DNA of 64,000 nucleotides, taken from Heliobacterium chlorum. GTDB taxonomy: Bacteria; Bacillota; Desulfitobacteriia; Heliobacteriales; Heliobacteriaceae. The notes beneath the pieces were generated by a model that was not told the DNA's origin, did not search any database, and saw only the letters and a program-made list of their open reading frames with translations. The translations under genes and the position numbers were made by a program. Location: contig NZ_JACVHF010000016.1 of the NCBI RefSeq assembly GCF_014502795.1, positions 1 through 64,000 of the forward strand, written 5' to 3'. This document shows positions 26,513 through 35,485 of the stretch, piece after piece. Position 1 is the stretch's first letter, and each line of letters starts with the position of its first letter.

Positions 26513-27556
26513 TCATTTGCGTGTTCTGTTTCCCGTCTTGACTAGTCGATCGGCCACTTTCTTTCTTTTCAGCCGGACATAGTCCCGGGAGCCCCAGCGG
26601 CTCAACTCGTCATCCTCATGGATGCTCAGGGTGACATTGTGTATATTGGGATAAATCACCTTTAATCGGCGCTGGATTTCTTCTTTTACGTCTTCCGCTT
26701 GTCCAACCGACCACGTCTCCGGCAGTTCGATGGTCCCGTCCACATCTAAGTAGGATCCTTCCCGGACCACATCCAGTTCGTACAAGTCTTCTACCCCCTG
26801 TACGTCCATGATGGTTTCGGCGATTTCATCGACCACTTCTTCTGGAGCCGTGTATCCGATCAGTCCTTTCACATTTTCCCAAGCTACGTTGACGGCAATG
26901 GCCAACAACAAGAGCCCAATGACCAGACCGGCTAAACCGTCTCCCCAGGGAGCAATGCCTACGAAGGAGGCCGTGATCCCTGCGAGAGCGATGAAAATGG
27001 CCGTTGTCGCTAACAGGTCTTCGAAGAAGACTAAACGGGTCTCTGGCGAGGCCAACTGATATTTGTTCATGGCTACCCGAACCAGAGCAAAACCTTTGGC
27101 TTCCACATCGGCCTCACGGGCAATATCTTTCATCGCTTGGTATAAGACATAGCCATCGACGAGAAATCCGCTGATCAGTGTGGCCACGCTCCAGAGGTAG
27201 GCGGACAGATCGTTTATCCCATGGGGGTGAAAGATCGCCCCATAGCCAGCCTTGATCGCTTTCCAGGAGTTAAAGGCCATGAAGATGGCCACGAAAAGGA
27301 CGATTAAGTTGGACAACCGCCCGAAGCCGTTGGGGAAAGACGGTGTCGGCTTGCGGGATGCGAAGATGGAGCCAGTAAAAACGGCCGCTTGGGCACAGCC
27401 GTCGTTAAAGCTGTGTACCGCTTCCGCCTGCATCGCCGTCGATCCGGACATTTGGAAGGCGAAGTACTTGACGGCCGCTAGAAAGTAATTCCCCATGGCG
27501 CTCTGCAAAGCCGTATAGTTTGCCTGTTTTAGGAGGGTAATTACTCGTCTGGGCAC
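26513..27556 (-). CDS. Cation diffusion facilitator family transporter
   Basis: A membrane antiporter for divalent metals (347 aa). The TM2 metal motif is present as AVHSFNDGCAQ (His-x3-Asp). The matching TM5 position reads FFEDLLATTAIF, with Glu where classical CDFs have His or Asp, as in the SLC30A9-like branch. Six hydrophobic segments precede a cytosolic C-terminal domain (VQGVEDLYELDVV and NIHNVTLSIHEDDE). GTG start after AAGGAG. Co-directional with the Mn-dependent pyrophosphatase, so manganese handling is a tempting but unproven link. Confidence 0.9.
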   Translation of the reverse strand: MPRRVITLLKQANYTALQSAMGNYFLAAVKYFAFQMSGSTAMQAEAVHSFNDGCAQAAVFTGSIFASRKPTPSFPNGFGRLSNLIVLFVAIFMAFNSWKAIKAGYGAIFHPHGINDLSAYLWSVATLISGFLVDGYVLYQAMKDIAREADVEAKGFALVRVAMNKYQLASPETRLVFFEDLLATTAIFIALAGITASFVGIAPWGDGLAGLVIGLLLLAIAVNVAWENVKGLIGYTAPEEVVDEIAETIMDVQGVEDLYELDVVREGSYLDVDGTIELPETWSVGQAEDVKEEIQRRLKVIYPNIHNVTLSIHEDDELSRWGSRDYVRLKRKKVADRLVKTGNRTRK

Positions 27557-27654
27557 GAAGGCTTTCTCCTTATTCCGTCGATTGTTGCCGAAGGATCGTC
27601 AAAGGTATTTTAACGTATTCACGGGATAGATTCCAGTATTTCATTGTGACAAGG

Positions 27655-27683
27655 AAGCGATCAGCCTTTTTCGCTGATCGCTT
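27655..27683. terminator. Hairpin after the SLH-protein gene
   Basis: Perfect 11-bp stem AAGCGATCAGC/GCTGATCGCTT with loop CTTTTTC. The T-tract is poor on the minus strand, so efficiency is uncertain. Confidence 0.6.
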
Positions 27684-27701
27684 TCACTCTGTATCGCTTT
27701 T

Positions 27702-28778
27702 CTATTTTTCGGGGCTTACGGTGATGGTATGCAGATCGGTCCGCACTTCTTTAATCCCATAAACCTTTTCTTTGGAAACCTTATAGAACCGGTAGATACC
27801 TGTAATATCAGCCGTCTCGATAACACCGGTTTTCTTCTCGAGATGGATCGTCAACTGGTCATCTTGTCGAACCATTGAGGTAACGAGAGGAGGATTCGAA
27901 CTGGAGCTAGGATAGCCGATGAGGGCCACCACCGCTTGTTTTTCGAAATCGATCTGGGCCGGGTCGAGCAGGGAAAGGCTGCTCGATGGATCGCGCCATT
28001 TCTCTTCAAAGGTGCGGATATCTTCTTTGGAACGGAGGATCATACCTTGTTGGGGAGCGTCCCATTTCCCTTGGTCGGCTCGGCTGTGATATTGAAAGGG
28101 GATGATCTCTTTGCGTTGATTTTCCGGGAGAGTTTGAAGCATCCTTGCGACGATGACGGCAGCCTGCGCACGAGTAACTTGCGCTTTCGGTTGAAAAGTT
28201 CCGTCGTCATAACCGGTTAGCCATTTGAGCGAGGCCGCTTCTTTTACAGCTTCCGTATAAAGAGGATCTATCTCACCTGCATCGGTAAAATTAAGGTTCT
28301 CCTCAGCGATTGTAATCGTTTGATTGCTCTTATGGGTATAGGCAGCCATGATCCACTGGGCCATGACCTCCCGGGTCATCCCTTCGTCAGGATGAAAGAT
28401 TCGATGTTCAATCGGTAGAAAGGTATGGGCCGCACGGATCAGATCATCTGTATACCAGGCGTTCGAAGGAACATCATCGACGATATCCTTTATGTCAGGA
28501 GCTTTTATAAAGTTTACCTGAAAATCAAAAGCTCGGACGAGCAAGGTCATAAACTCAGCCCGGGTCATGACGCGATCGGGCCTGATTAAACCCTGTTCAT
28601 CACCCTGGTATAGACGTAAGGCAACCATCTTGCCGATTTCCTCTTTCGCCCAGTGATTGCCGTAATCACTATCGCTCGCCCAAGCAGCCGTCACAGCACC
28701 CTGCAGAAGTATTGTACCAGATATCGCTATAGAACAGACGATTTTCCATGCACTTTTTTGGTTTTTCTGTTTTTGCAC
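27702..28778 (-). CDS. SLH-domain cell-surface protein
   Basis: An exported protein (358 aa) with a signal peptide ending around AAWAS (residues 31-35) and three S-layer-homology repeats: YGNHWAKEEIGKMVALRLYQGDEQGLIRPDRVMTR-type repeat 1 split over about 39-85, a degenerate second (about 95-150), and DGTFQPKAQVTRAQAAVIVARML (third, about 195-220). SLH repeats bind secondary wall polymer. The C-terminal 130 residues are unrecognised; a protease-complex-like (PrcB) fold is possible. GTG start after GGAGGGAT. Confidence 0.85.
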   Translation of the reverse strand: MQKQKNQKSAWKIVCSIAISGTILLQGAVTAAWASDSDYGNHWAKEEIGKMVALRLYQGDEQGLIRPDRVMTRAEFMTLLVRAFDFQVNFIKAPDIKDIVDDVPSNAWYTDDLIRAAHTFLPIEHRIFHPDEGMTREVMAQWIMAAYTHKSNQTITIAEENLNFTDAGEIDPLYTEAVKEAASLKWLTGYDDGTFQPKAQVTRAQAAVIVARMLQTLPENQRKEIIPFQYHSRADQGKWDAPQQGMILRSKEDIRTFEEKWRDPSSSLSLLDPAQIDFEKQAVVALIGYPSSSSNPPLVTSMVRQDDQLTIHLEKKTGVIETADITGIYRFYKVSKEKVYGIKEVRTDLHTITVSPEK

Positions 28779-28947
28779 ATATATCCCTCCGTCCTATAGA
28801 CGCAGGCCACAGAAAAAAGGTTGCACCTAACGGTCGAACTCAAGCAACAGATTAGCTTTTTTCTTATCAAACAGCAAAACTTTTGACATTATATTAAAAC
28901 CATACAATAATGTCATATTTTAACTCACCTAAATTGATGATCTAGAA

Positions 28948-28976
28948 TAAAAAAGAGTAAGGGTTTTCCCTTACTC
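28948..28976 (-). terminator. Terminator overlapping the end of the Fe-S protein gene
   Basis: Minus strand: 9-bp stem GAGTAAGGG/CCCTTACTC with a 4-nt loop and TTTTTTATT. The upstream arm includes the stop codon of the 28971-29618 gene. It closes the three-gene operon. Confidence 0.9.
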
Positions 28977-29618
28977 CTTGCTCGCCAGGATTAAAATGTT
29001 CTCGATCCGGATGTGAGGTCCTTCCTCTTTCTGTAGGACCATATTCACCAAGCCTGTATGATTGAGATTCATCATGCAGAACCCTGGAAGGAATGTATGT
29101 CGAAAACCTAGCGTAGGCTCTTTACGGATATGGCCGGCGATACCTTCGAACCCGACCATATGGTAAGCGACGACATCTTTTACGTCTCGATCGCGAGAGT
29201 ACTTCGGTCCGACGACCCATGTGTATAAGAGTCCTGTCACCGGGTCTGCTTTGATCACTTGTAACACGTGGGGAATCGGGCATCCGGCACCCATGGGACG
29301 ACCGACAACGATATCGCCTGCTTTAATCTCTAGCTTATCTACCATATCGCCCCGGAAGGGCAAGACGATTTTTCGGGCCGATATCTCGCCAGGCAAGGGC
29401 TTTAAGATAAAATCGTAATCATTTCCAAGTACATCGACAGGGCCGTAACTGCACTTTGATTCCGATTCGGTACAGCATCCTTCACTGTTTCGGTAAAAGG
29501 GACAGTCGTCGTAGCTTTTTTGGGTCGTGTTGACGGCTCGAAGAAAACTCTTGCACGTATCTTCGCCACAGAGGCCGCAGTTCTTACCGGGAGGGAGCCA
29601 AGGTTGGTTTGTATTCAT
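28971..29618 (-). CDS. Fe-S protein with RnfB/CdhE-type N-terminal cluster motif
   Basis: Last gene of an uncharacterised operon. The N-terminus has PPGKNCGLCGEDTCKSF followed by a fourth Cys (Cys14-x2-Cys17-x4-Cys22-x16-Cys39). This is the 4Fe-4S arrangement of the PF04060 type, seen in RnfB and the CO dehydrogenase/corrinoid protein family. A further Cys cluster (GCCTESESKCSYG) follows. The remaining 150 residues (PFRGDMVDKLEIKAGDIVVGRPMGAGCPIPH and beyond) are a beta-rich domain I cannot name. The ATG at 29618 lies 1 nt after the stop of the GTPase gene, indicating translational coupling. Role unknown; metallocentre assembly or electron delivery is a guess. Confidence 0.82.
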   Translation of the reverse strand: MNTNQPWLPPGKNCGLCGEDTCKSFLRAVNTTQKSYDDCPFYRNSEGCCTESESKCSYGPVDVLGNDYDFILKPLPGEISARKIVLPFRGDMVDKLEIKAGDIVVGRPMGAGCPIPHVLQVIKADPVTGLLYTWVVGPKYSRDRDVKDVVAYHMVGFEGIAGHIRKEPTLGFRHTFLPGFCMMNLNHTGLVNMVLQKEEGPHIRIENILILASKE

Positions 29619-29619
29619 G

Positions 29620-30330
29620 TCACTCACCTCGGTACAGGTAGTCTGCGATCTGGCCGTCCAGTTTCTTAATTACGCCAAAGTGATGATCCCAGCCGATCTC
29701 TTTCTTACCGATGCAGATGGTGCATGTGCCGATAGGTGGGCTCCCTTTGAGGACCAGATGATTTTTGTCGATGTCTTCCGATTTCTCGATGAACTGGTAA
29801 AGCCGTTGCAGCGATGTCCCTTGCAGGGCGTTCGTCTCCATGAGACCGATATGGGGATGGACTTCTTTGATCTTTTGGATGAATACTTCCCGCTCCGCTT
29901 GGCTGACCAAATCGATTTTCGTCACCACGGCGATATCGGCCAAGGCCACCATGGCGCCCATTTTTTCCGGCGCATGAATACCGGAGATGGAACTTAAGAC
30001 AATAATCCCGAGCCCCTGGTTTAGGTAGGGTGAGCAGCGCAGGCACAATCCTGCGCTCTCGACGATGAACAAGTCCGCCTTGTTCCGATCGGCCCATTCC
30101 ACGGCATCCCCTAAGACCATAACCCCGGCGTGGTCAGGGCAAAGGTCCCCAGAATAGACTTTTTTTGTCAGGATGTCAAACTCACGGCTCAGTTCTACAT
30201 CTTCAAAGGCTTTGACTACGTCGATTTTCAGATATGCGATCTTCATCTCATCTTTGAACCGGCGGACGATCTGTTTGGTCAGCGCCGTTTTTCCCGCCGA
30301 AGGCGGACCTGCAATCACGAGCAATTTCAT
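29620..30330 (-). CDS. HypB/CobW-like GTPase
   Basis: A 236-residue G3E-type P-loop NTPase: Walker A GPPSAGKT (8-15), ESAG (91-94) and the guanine motif TKID (137-140). A Cys96-x2-Cys99 pair follows ESAG, at the place where HypB has conserved Cys-Pro residues, and a second Cys203-x2-Cys206 lies near the C-terminus with HH at 216-217. This arrangement suggests metal binding, as in nickel chaperones HypB and UreG. It does not match hypB itself in context: no hydrogenase genes are here. It sits 16 bp after the ABC ATPase gene. Confidence 0.85.
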   Translation of the reverse strand: MKLLVIAGPPSAGKTALTKQIVRRFKDEMKIAYLKIDVVKAFEDVELSREFDILTKKVYSGDLCPDHAGVMVLGDAVEWADRNKADLFIVESAGLCLRCSPYLNQGLGIIVLSSISGIHAPEKMGAMVALADIAVVTKIDLVSQAEREVFIQKIKEVHPHIGLMETNALQGTSLQRLYQFIEKSEDIDKNHLVLKGSPPIGTCTICIGKKEIGWDHHFGVIKKLDGQIADYLYRGE

Positions 30331-30346
30331 TCTTTACACCGCCCTT

Positions 30347-31126
30347 TTAGCCAAAATTGACGCTGATCATTTCCTTGGTGATCACATGACCGGCCCGCAG
30401 TTTTTCTCGGATGATGCCCACCCGCTTATCCAGTTCAATCAGGTTCTGAGCGGCCCGGACTTCTGATTCGTCTTGGCTGAGGACTTTACGTACCGCCCCG
30501 TTGCCCATGATGATCCGTTTTTGGGTCAGCAGCGCGATGACCGGATCATGGGTGACAAAAACGACGATTTTGCCGGTGTTTTGAATCAATCCGATAACTT
30601 CCTGCTTGAAGATGCCGGCATTCTCGATCTCATCAAGGAGAATGATCGGGGCTGCCCCAATCATGATGGCATCGGCGATCATCAAAGAACGAGTCTGTCC
30701 GCCCGAGAGAACGGTCACTTTCATATCCTTGCGGATTCGTTCACCGGTAAATTTGTTGGCGAGATCAATCGTTTCGTAAACGATTTCTTTGTCGTGCATT
30801 TTTCTCGCCCGGGCGTGAATCCGCAAGAACTCTTCTGCGGTGAGATCGGCAAAGCATTTTGTATTCTGCGTGATCATGGCGATGGGTTTCATAGCAGGGT
30901 CGTAACGCAATTCGTCCGAAGGCGGTTGGCCGTTGATCAACACATGGCGGCCTGTCGATGTGTCCCCTTGGGCCAGTAGTTCGACGTCGGAGATGAAGGC
31001 CGTTTTGCCACTGCCTGTCGGTCCCACGATGGATATGGTCTCACCGGCTTTTAAGGTGATCTCTGAAAAATTCTCCAAACTTCCCGTCTTGTCTTTTCCC
31101 GGAAGTACCGTAATTTCTCGTATCAT
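30347..31126 (-). CDS. Soluble ABC-type ATPase
   Basis: First gene of the three-gene operon. A single ABC nucleotide-binding domain (259 aa): Walker A GPTGSGKT (35-42), Q-loop MITQNT, signature LSGGQTRSLMIADA, Walker B IILLDEIENAG and switch His in VTHDP. No permease or binding protein is encoded nearby, so it probably works as a soluble ATPase with the adjacent GTPase and Fe-S protein rather than in transport. A C-terminal stretch (LDKRVGIIREKLRAGHVITKEMI) follows the domain. GGAGAG precedes the ATG. Confidence 0.85.
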   Translation of the reverse strand: MIREITVLPGKDKTGSLENFSEITLKAGETISIVGPTGSGKTAFISDVELLAQGDTSTGRHVLINGQPPSDELRYDPAMKPIAMITQNTKCFADLTAEEFLRIHARARKMHDKEIVYETIDLANKFTGERIRKDMKVTVLSGGQTRSLMIADAIMIGAAPIILLDEIENAGIFKQEVIGLIQNTGKIVVFVTHDPVIALLTQKRIIMGNGAVRKVLSQDESEVRAAQNLIELDKRVGIIREKLRAGHVITKEMISVNFG

Positions 31127-31281
31127 AGCGTCTCTCCTCTACGGGTTCTTGCCACCCGGCTGTTATATAGCTTTGTTGGGATGCCGGGTGTGGTGTTCGC
31201 CCTTACACCGTTCACTTTATGCCCAGGTCGGTTAAAGCGCGACAGCGTCGAGAAAGGTACATTTTTACAGAAATTATTATA
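31127..31281 (-). promoter_or_regulatory. Promoter and structured leader of the ABC-GTPase-FeS operon
   Basis: Minus strand: -10 TATAAT (31276-31281) with only a weak -35. This gives a leader of about 140 nt. The leader carries arms CACCCGGC and GCCGGGTG (31193-31200 and 31153-31160) that would form an 8-bp GC stem. A segment CCGACCTGGGCA recalls the 3' part of ZTP riboswitches, but the other conserved ZTP parts are absent. Possible unidentified cis-regulatory RNA. Confidence 0.4.
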
Positions 31282-31373
31282 GGATACATTAAGGAGACGG
31301 TTCATCTTACGCTGAACCTATCGATGGATATCGTATGTATAAAAGCACATTTCTTTTAGAAAGGATTGTCGTC

Positions 31374-32987
31374 ATGCAAAAGAACCGCAGGCTCCTCCTT
31401 ACGGGACTCTTCCTAGCTATGTTCTTCGGTGCCCTCGACCAGACCGTTACCTCTACGGCCATGCCCACCATCATCGCCCAACTCGGCGGTTTTCAACTCA
31501 TGGCTTGGCTGGCAACCTCTTATATGCTTAGTTCCACTATCGTCGTTCCCATCGCCGGCAAGCTGGCCGATCTTTACGGACGAAAACCGATATATCTAAC
31601 GGGGCTGGCGATCTTCATGTTTAGTTCTGCCCTTTGTGGACTAGCCGGCACGATGGAACAGTTGATTCTCTACCGGGCTTTGCAAGGGATCGGCGGCGGT
31701 ATCATGATGCCCATGGCAATGATCATCATTGGAGACATCTTCACCGGTGAAGAGCGGGCCAAGTTTCAGGGTGTCTTTGGAGGTATTTTCGGCTTATCGT
31801 CGATTATCGGGCCTCAAATAGGCGGATGGTTTGTGGACCACTTGGCCTGGCAATGGGTCTTTTATATCAATCTCCCTTTCGGCTTGCTCGCCGCTCTATT
31901 TATCTGGCTCGGGCTTCGCCATGAAACAGTTAAAGGACAAGCCCGAATTGACTATGCCGGTATTGTCACCTTCACCATCAGCATGGTCAGTCTACTGCTA
32001 GCCCTTTCTTTCGGGGGAACTAAGTATCCCTGGTTTTCCTGGCAGATCATCAGTCTTTTAGGTATCTTTGCTCTGTTTTTAGCCTTGTTCCTACGGTCTG
32101 AAAACAGGGCTGAAGAGCCGATTTTGCCGCTTTCCCTGTTCTCAAACCGCGCTTATGTGACACTCAACTCGATCGGGTTTCTCATGTCCATGGGCATGTT
32201 TGGTGCCATCATGTTTATGCCCTTATTCATGCAAGGGGTGATCGGAGTATCTGCTTCTCAAGCCGGGACATCGATGACACCGATGATGCTCTCGATGGTT
32301 CTATCCAGTACAGCCGGAGGTTTTTCTCTTCGCCGCTTTGGTGTGAAGCCGCAAATCCTAGCAGGACTTTTGATTCTAACAGCCGGCTCAATTCTCGTCA
32401 CGACGTTAGGCGTCCAGACAACCCGCTGGAATGCCTCCCTCATCTTGATCATCATCGGCTTTGGCCTCGGATTGGTCATGCCGGTACTGACCATCGCCTT
32501 GCAGGAAATTTTTCCGCGAACTATGCTCGGTGTAGTCACCTCATCGGGGCAGCTTTTTCGTTCCATCGGGGGAACCTTTGGTGTAGCTCTCTTTGGAGCT
32601 GTGATGAACTATTATTCAGGGAATCTGCTCAGGCAGGACTTGCTGCCGCTCTTAGATCAAGCCCCTTCCGCTCTCGTTGAACCGATTCGGGCCTTGCTGA
32701 ACAGCAATCCTCAATCCTTGTTTTCCATGCTCTTGCAGAGTGATGCCATGGCCCGGCTGCCGGCGGCATTCCGGTCAGCCATTGAACCGGTGATCAAATC
32801 CTCATTGGCCCTATCGATTCATAAGGTCTTTTGGGTATCTGCCTTTGCTACGGCGGCCAGCATCGTCATCGCTCTTACCCTTCCGACGATCCGAATCACA
32901 CAACGAGCTTCCAAAGCAGGTCAAAAAAGTGAGCGGGAAAAAAGTATCGATGTGGACAAGCTGACCCTCGAAAAATCTCCTCGATAA
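31374..32987 (+). CDS. MFS multidrug exporter, DHA2 (EmrB/QacA) type
   Basis: A drug:proton antiporter with about 14 hydrophobic segments (537 aa). DHA2 motifs seen: FFGALDQTVTSTAMPTI in TM1 (motif D1), GKLADLYGRKPIY (motif A), LYRALQGIGGGIMMPMA (motif B) and GGIFGLSSIIGPQIGGWF (motif C). The ATG at 31374 follows AAAGGA; an upstream ATG 39 bp earlier is less well placed. The C-terminus is a short charged tail. Substrate unknown. Confidence 0.93.
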   Translation: MQKNRRLLLTGLFLAMFFGALDQTVTSTAMPTIIAQLGGFQLMAWLATSYMLSSTIVVPIAGKLADLYGRKPIYLTGLAIFMFSSALCGLAGTMEQLILYRALQGIGGGIMMPMAMIIIGDIFTGEERAKFQGVFGGIFGLSSIIGPQIGGWFVDHLAWQWVFYINLPFGLLAALFIWLGLRHETVKGQARIDYAGIVTFTISMVSLLLALSFGGTKYPWFSWQIISLLGIFALFLALFLRSENRAEEPILPLSLFSNRAYVTLNSIGFLMSMGMFGAIMFMPLFMQGVIGVSASQAGTSMTPMMLSMVLSSTAGGFSLRRFGVKPQILAGLLILTAGSILVTTLGVQTTRWNASLILIIIGFGLGLVMPVLTIALQEIFPRTMLGVVTSSGQLFRSIGGTFGVALFGAVMNYYSGNLLRQDLLPLLDQAPSALVEPIRALLNSNPQSLFSMLLQSDAMARLPAAFRSAIEPVIKSSLALSIHKVFWVSAFATAASIVIALTLPTIRITQRASKAGQKSEREKSIDVDKLTLEKSPR

Positions 32988-33139
32988 AAACCATGTAAGA
33001 AAGGACAGTGATTAGACGTAAGATTCTTTGAATATTAAATACTACTACAAGACTTATCCATTATTTTGTATAATTGAGTTACTAGATAGATTGATAGATG
33101 ATAGGTTACTTGTGTCATAAGGAAAGAAGGTGGCCCCAC

Positions 33140-34207
33140 ATGCTACCGGTAGAGACCCATAAAGTAATTCCTGGGCTGACTCTTGGTCAAACCTTGTACA
33201 CCCCCGATGGACGGGTTCTGCTCGTCGAGGGGGTAACGCTAACTGAGACGACGATCCGGCGTATTCAAAGCTTGAATCTCCCTTTCATCTATGTAGAGGA
33301 TCCCCTTATCGGTTCCCTGCCTCTTCCGCGGGCTGTTCCGGAAAAGATGCGCGTCGACAGCGTATTTTTTCTTCATCAGCAGTTCGAACAAGTTCAGAAG
33401 AAAAAGGGAACATTGGATATCCGGCAGTTGGATACGCTAGCCAGCAGCATCGTCAATGAAGTGCAGGGCTATCACTCCCCCGTTCATCATATGGATGTTC
33501 GCCTGCCGGAAACGTACCTAGCCGCCCATACCTTCAATGTAGCCGTGCTGGCTCTTCGCACAGCAATTGCCCTGGGTGTTAAACCGATGCGCTTAAAAGA
33601 TTTAGCTTTGGGTGCACTGCTCCATGATATCGGATACTTATTCATTCCCGAATTGGAATTGAGTCATCGCGATCCCCTTTCTCCGGGACAACGTCACCTG
33701 GTGGAAACACACCCGGAAAACGGTTTTGAATGGATTCGTAAAAATGGCTTTTTGAACATCACTGTCGCTCACTGCGCATTTCAACATCACGAACGATGGG
33801 ATGGCAATGGCTATCCTCGCAGGTTGAAAGGTGAAGATATCCACGAGTTCGCCCAGATCCTTTGCGTTGTCGATGTTTATGACGCCTTGACGAACGAGCG
33901 TCCCTATCGGTCCCGCATGCAGCCCTGTCAGGCCTTAAAACAGATTCATGCTTTGTCTGGTATCTGTTTTAACCCGAAAGTGGTTACCGCTTTAAGTGAG
34001 AATATCGCCGTTTACCCGATCGGTTCCCGGATCCAGTTTCCCGATGGGAAAGTAGGGGTCGTCGTTGATACGGAATCTTCCTATCCTTTCCGGCCTAAAA
34101 TTAGACTGCTCCCTCCCTTACAAGAGAAGGAATGTTTACCGACGATGCTGGCCGTCGATCTCGACAGCAAAGATGTCTTACTGACGGACATGCAGTACGT
34201 AAGCTGA
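33140..34207 (+). CDS. HD-GYP domain phosphodiesterase
   Basis: Predicted c-di-GMP phosphodiesterase (355 aa from the ATG at 33140, which follows AGAAGGTGG). Catalytic HD-GYP features: LLHDIGYL (HD), the HHERWDGNGYPRRLKG block and CVVDVYDALTNERPYR. The N-terminal 100 residues are the short domain common in Firmicute HD-GYP proteins (PGLTLGQTLYTPDGRVLLVEG). A consensus TATAAT lies at 33069-33074. Signal input is not apparent. It opposes the GGDEF activity at 57660-60128 if both act on the same pool. Confidence 0.93.
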   Translation: MLPVETHKVIPGLTLGQTLYTPDGRVLLVEGVTLTETTIRRIQSLNLPFIYVEDPLIGSLPLPRAVPEKMRVDSVFFLHQQFEQVQKKKGTLDIRQLDTLASSIVNEVQGYHSPVHHMDVRLPETYLAAHTFNVAVLALRTAIALGVKPMRLKDLALGALLHDIGYLFIPELELSHRDPLSPGQRHLVETHPENGFEWIRKNGFLNITVAHCAFQHHERWDGNGYPRRLKGEDIHEFAQILCVVDVYDALTNERPYRSRMQPCQALKQIHALSGICFNPKVVTALSENIAVYPIGSRIQFPDGKVGVVVDTESSYPFRPKIRLLPPLQEKECLPTMLAVDLDSKDVLLTDMQYVS

Positions 34208-34226
34208 CCTAACCCTTTACTCGAAA

Positions 34227-34262
34227 AAAAGCACCCCTCACCGTACGGTAAGGGGTGCTTTT
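34227..34262. terminator. Bidirectional terminator
   Basis: A 12-bp stem AAAAGCACCCCT/AGGGGTGCTTTT with an inner ACCGTACGGT palindrome, between the convergent HD-GYP and flavodiiron genes. Confidence 0.9.
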
Positions 34263-34271
34263 CTTTCCTAT

Positions 34272-35432
34272 TTACAAAAGGGCTTCTACGCGAGCCGTGA
34301 TCTCGTCAAGGGCTTTTTCGTCGGGAATATATTGCACTTTGACTTGTTCGAGCATGTCAAAGCCAGCCGTTTTCATGGATTCTTCCACTTGACCTACACT
34401 CTGTCCGCCCCAGCCATAGGAACCGAAGGCAAGGCCGACACGGTGCTTCGGTGCCAAGCCTCTCATGTAGGTGAGAAAAGCGGCCACACTGGGAAGCATG
34501 TTGTTGTTCAAAGTGGGTGAACCGACACAGACGTACTTAGCCGTGATCAGTTCTGTCATGATGTCGGAGATGTGGTTGTGTTTTAGGTTCAAGATCTTCG
34601 TATCGATGCCTTTGTGTTCAAAAGCCCGGTTGATAGCGTGAGCGATTTTCCGGGTCGATTCCCACATCGTGTCAAAGACGATCAGCGCTTTCGGTTCTGT
34701 TTCGTTGAGTGACCATTTGTGGTACTCTTCGAGGATCTCTGCAATATGGGTACGCCAGATGACGCCATGGCTGGTGGCGATCACATCCATTTCCAGACCA
34801 TCGACGGCTTTCAGGGCATTTTGAACCTGAGCCCCGTAAGGCAGGACGATGTTGGCGTAATATTTCTTGGCTTCGTCCATGACCAAATGGAGCGACAGTT
34901 GATCGTCAAAGCGTTCCGTCGAGGCGATGTGCTGGCCAAAAGCATCGTTCGAAAAGAGGATTTTATCTTCTGCCAAATAGCTGACCATGTTATCAGGCCA
35001 ATGCACCATCTGTGTCAGCACAAAGGATAAATTCCGCTTACCTAAGTTGAGTGTATCGCCGGATTTGACGATTTTGTAATTCCAATCCTTTTTGTAATGG
35101 CTATTGAGGCCGCGTTGTCCATTCGGCGATGTGACGATGGTGGCATTCGGAGCCAGTTCCATAATCCGCGGGATCCCGCCGGAGTGATCCATTTCTACGT
35201 GGTTACAGACGATATAATCGATCTTGGCTGGATCGATGATGTGGCGAATCCGGTCGATCATCTCATCGACGAGGTAATGTTTCACCGTATCAACGAGGGT
35301 GATTTTTTCATCGATGATCAAATAGGCATTATAACTTGAACCGCGTTGGGTTAGGTAACCGTGAAAATCACGCAAATCCCAATCAATTGCACCCACCCAA
35401 TAGATGTCGTCTTTGATTTTGGTCGGACGCAT
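34272..35432 (-). CDS. fprA: Flavodiiron protein (A-type flavoprotein)
   Basis: Reduces O2 to water (or NO to N2O) to protect anaerobes. The N-terminal metallo-beta-lactamase fold carries the diiron ligands in His78-x-Glu80-x-Asp82-His83 (NHVEMDHSGG) and later in MVHWPDN, SNDAFGQH and SHGVIWR. A C-terminal flavodoxin domain (LIVFDTMWESTRKIA onwards) binds FMN. There is no rubredoxin extension, so electrons must come from a separate protein. Length of 386 aa is normal. Promoter at 35486-35514. Confidence 0.95.
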   Translation of the reverse strand: MRPTKIKDDIYWVGAIDWDLRDFHGYLTQRGSSYNAYLIIDEKITLVDTVKHYLVDEMIDRIRHIIDPAKIDYIVCNHVEMDHSGGIPRIMELAPNATIVTSPNGQRGLNSHYKKDWNYKIVKSGDTLNLGKRNLSFVLTQMVHWPDNMVSYLAEDKILFSNDAFGQHIASTERFDDQLSLHLVMDEAKKYYANIVLPYGAQVQNALKAVDGLEMDVIATSHGVIWRTHIAEILEEYHKWSLNETEPKALIVFDTMWESTRKIAHAINRAFEHKGIDTKILNLKHNHISDIMTELITAKYVCVGSPTLNNNMLPSVAAFLTYMRGLAPKHRVGLAFGSYGWGGQSVGQVEESMKTAGFDMLEQVKVQYIPDEKALDEITARVEALL

Positions 35433-35485
35433 GGTACCCTCCTCAAGTTGTCGGGGTGTTCAACCCAAAATATTGATCTGAGTTT

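Noticed and set aside
31127-31281. ZTP riboswitch before the ABC-GTPase-FeS operon
   Set aside because: Only CCGACCTGGGCA recalls the ZTP 3' element. The conserved 5' part (GTGACTGG) is absent.
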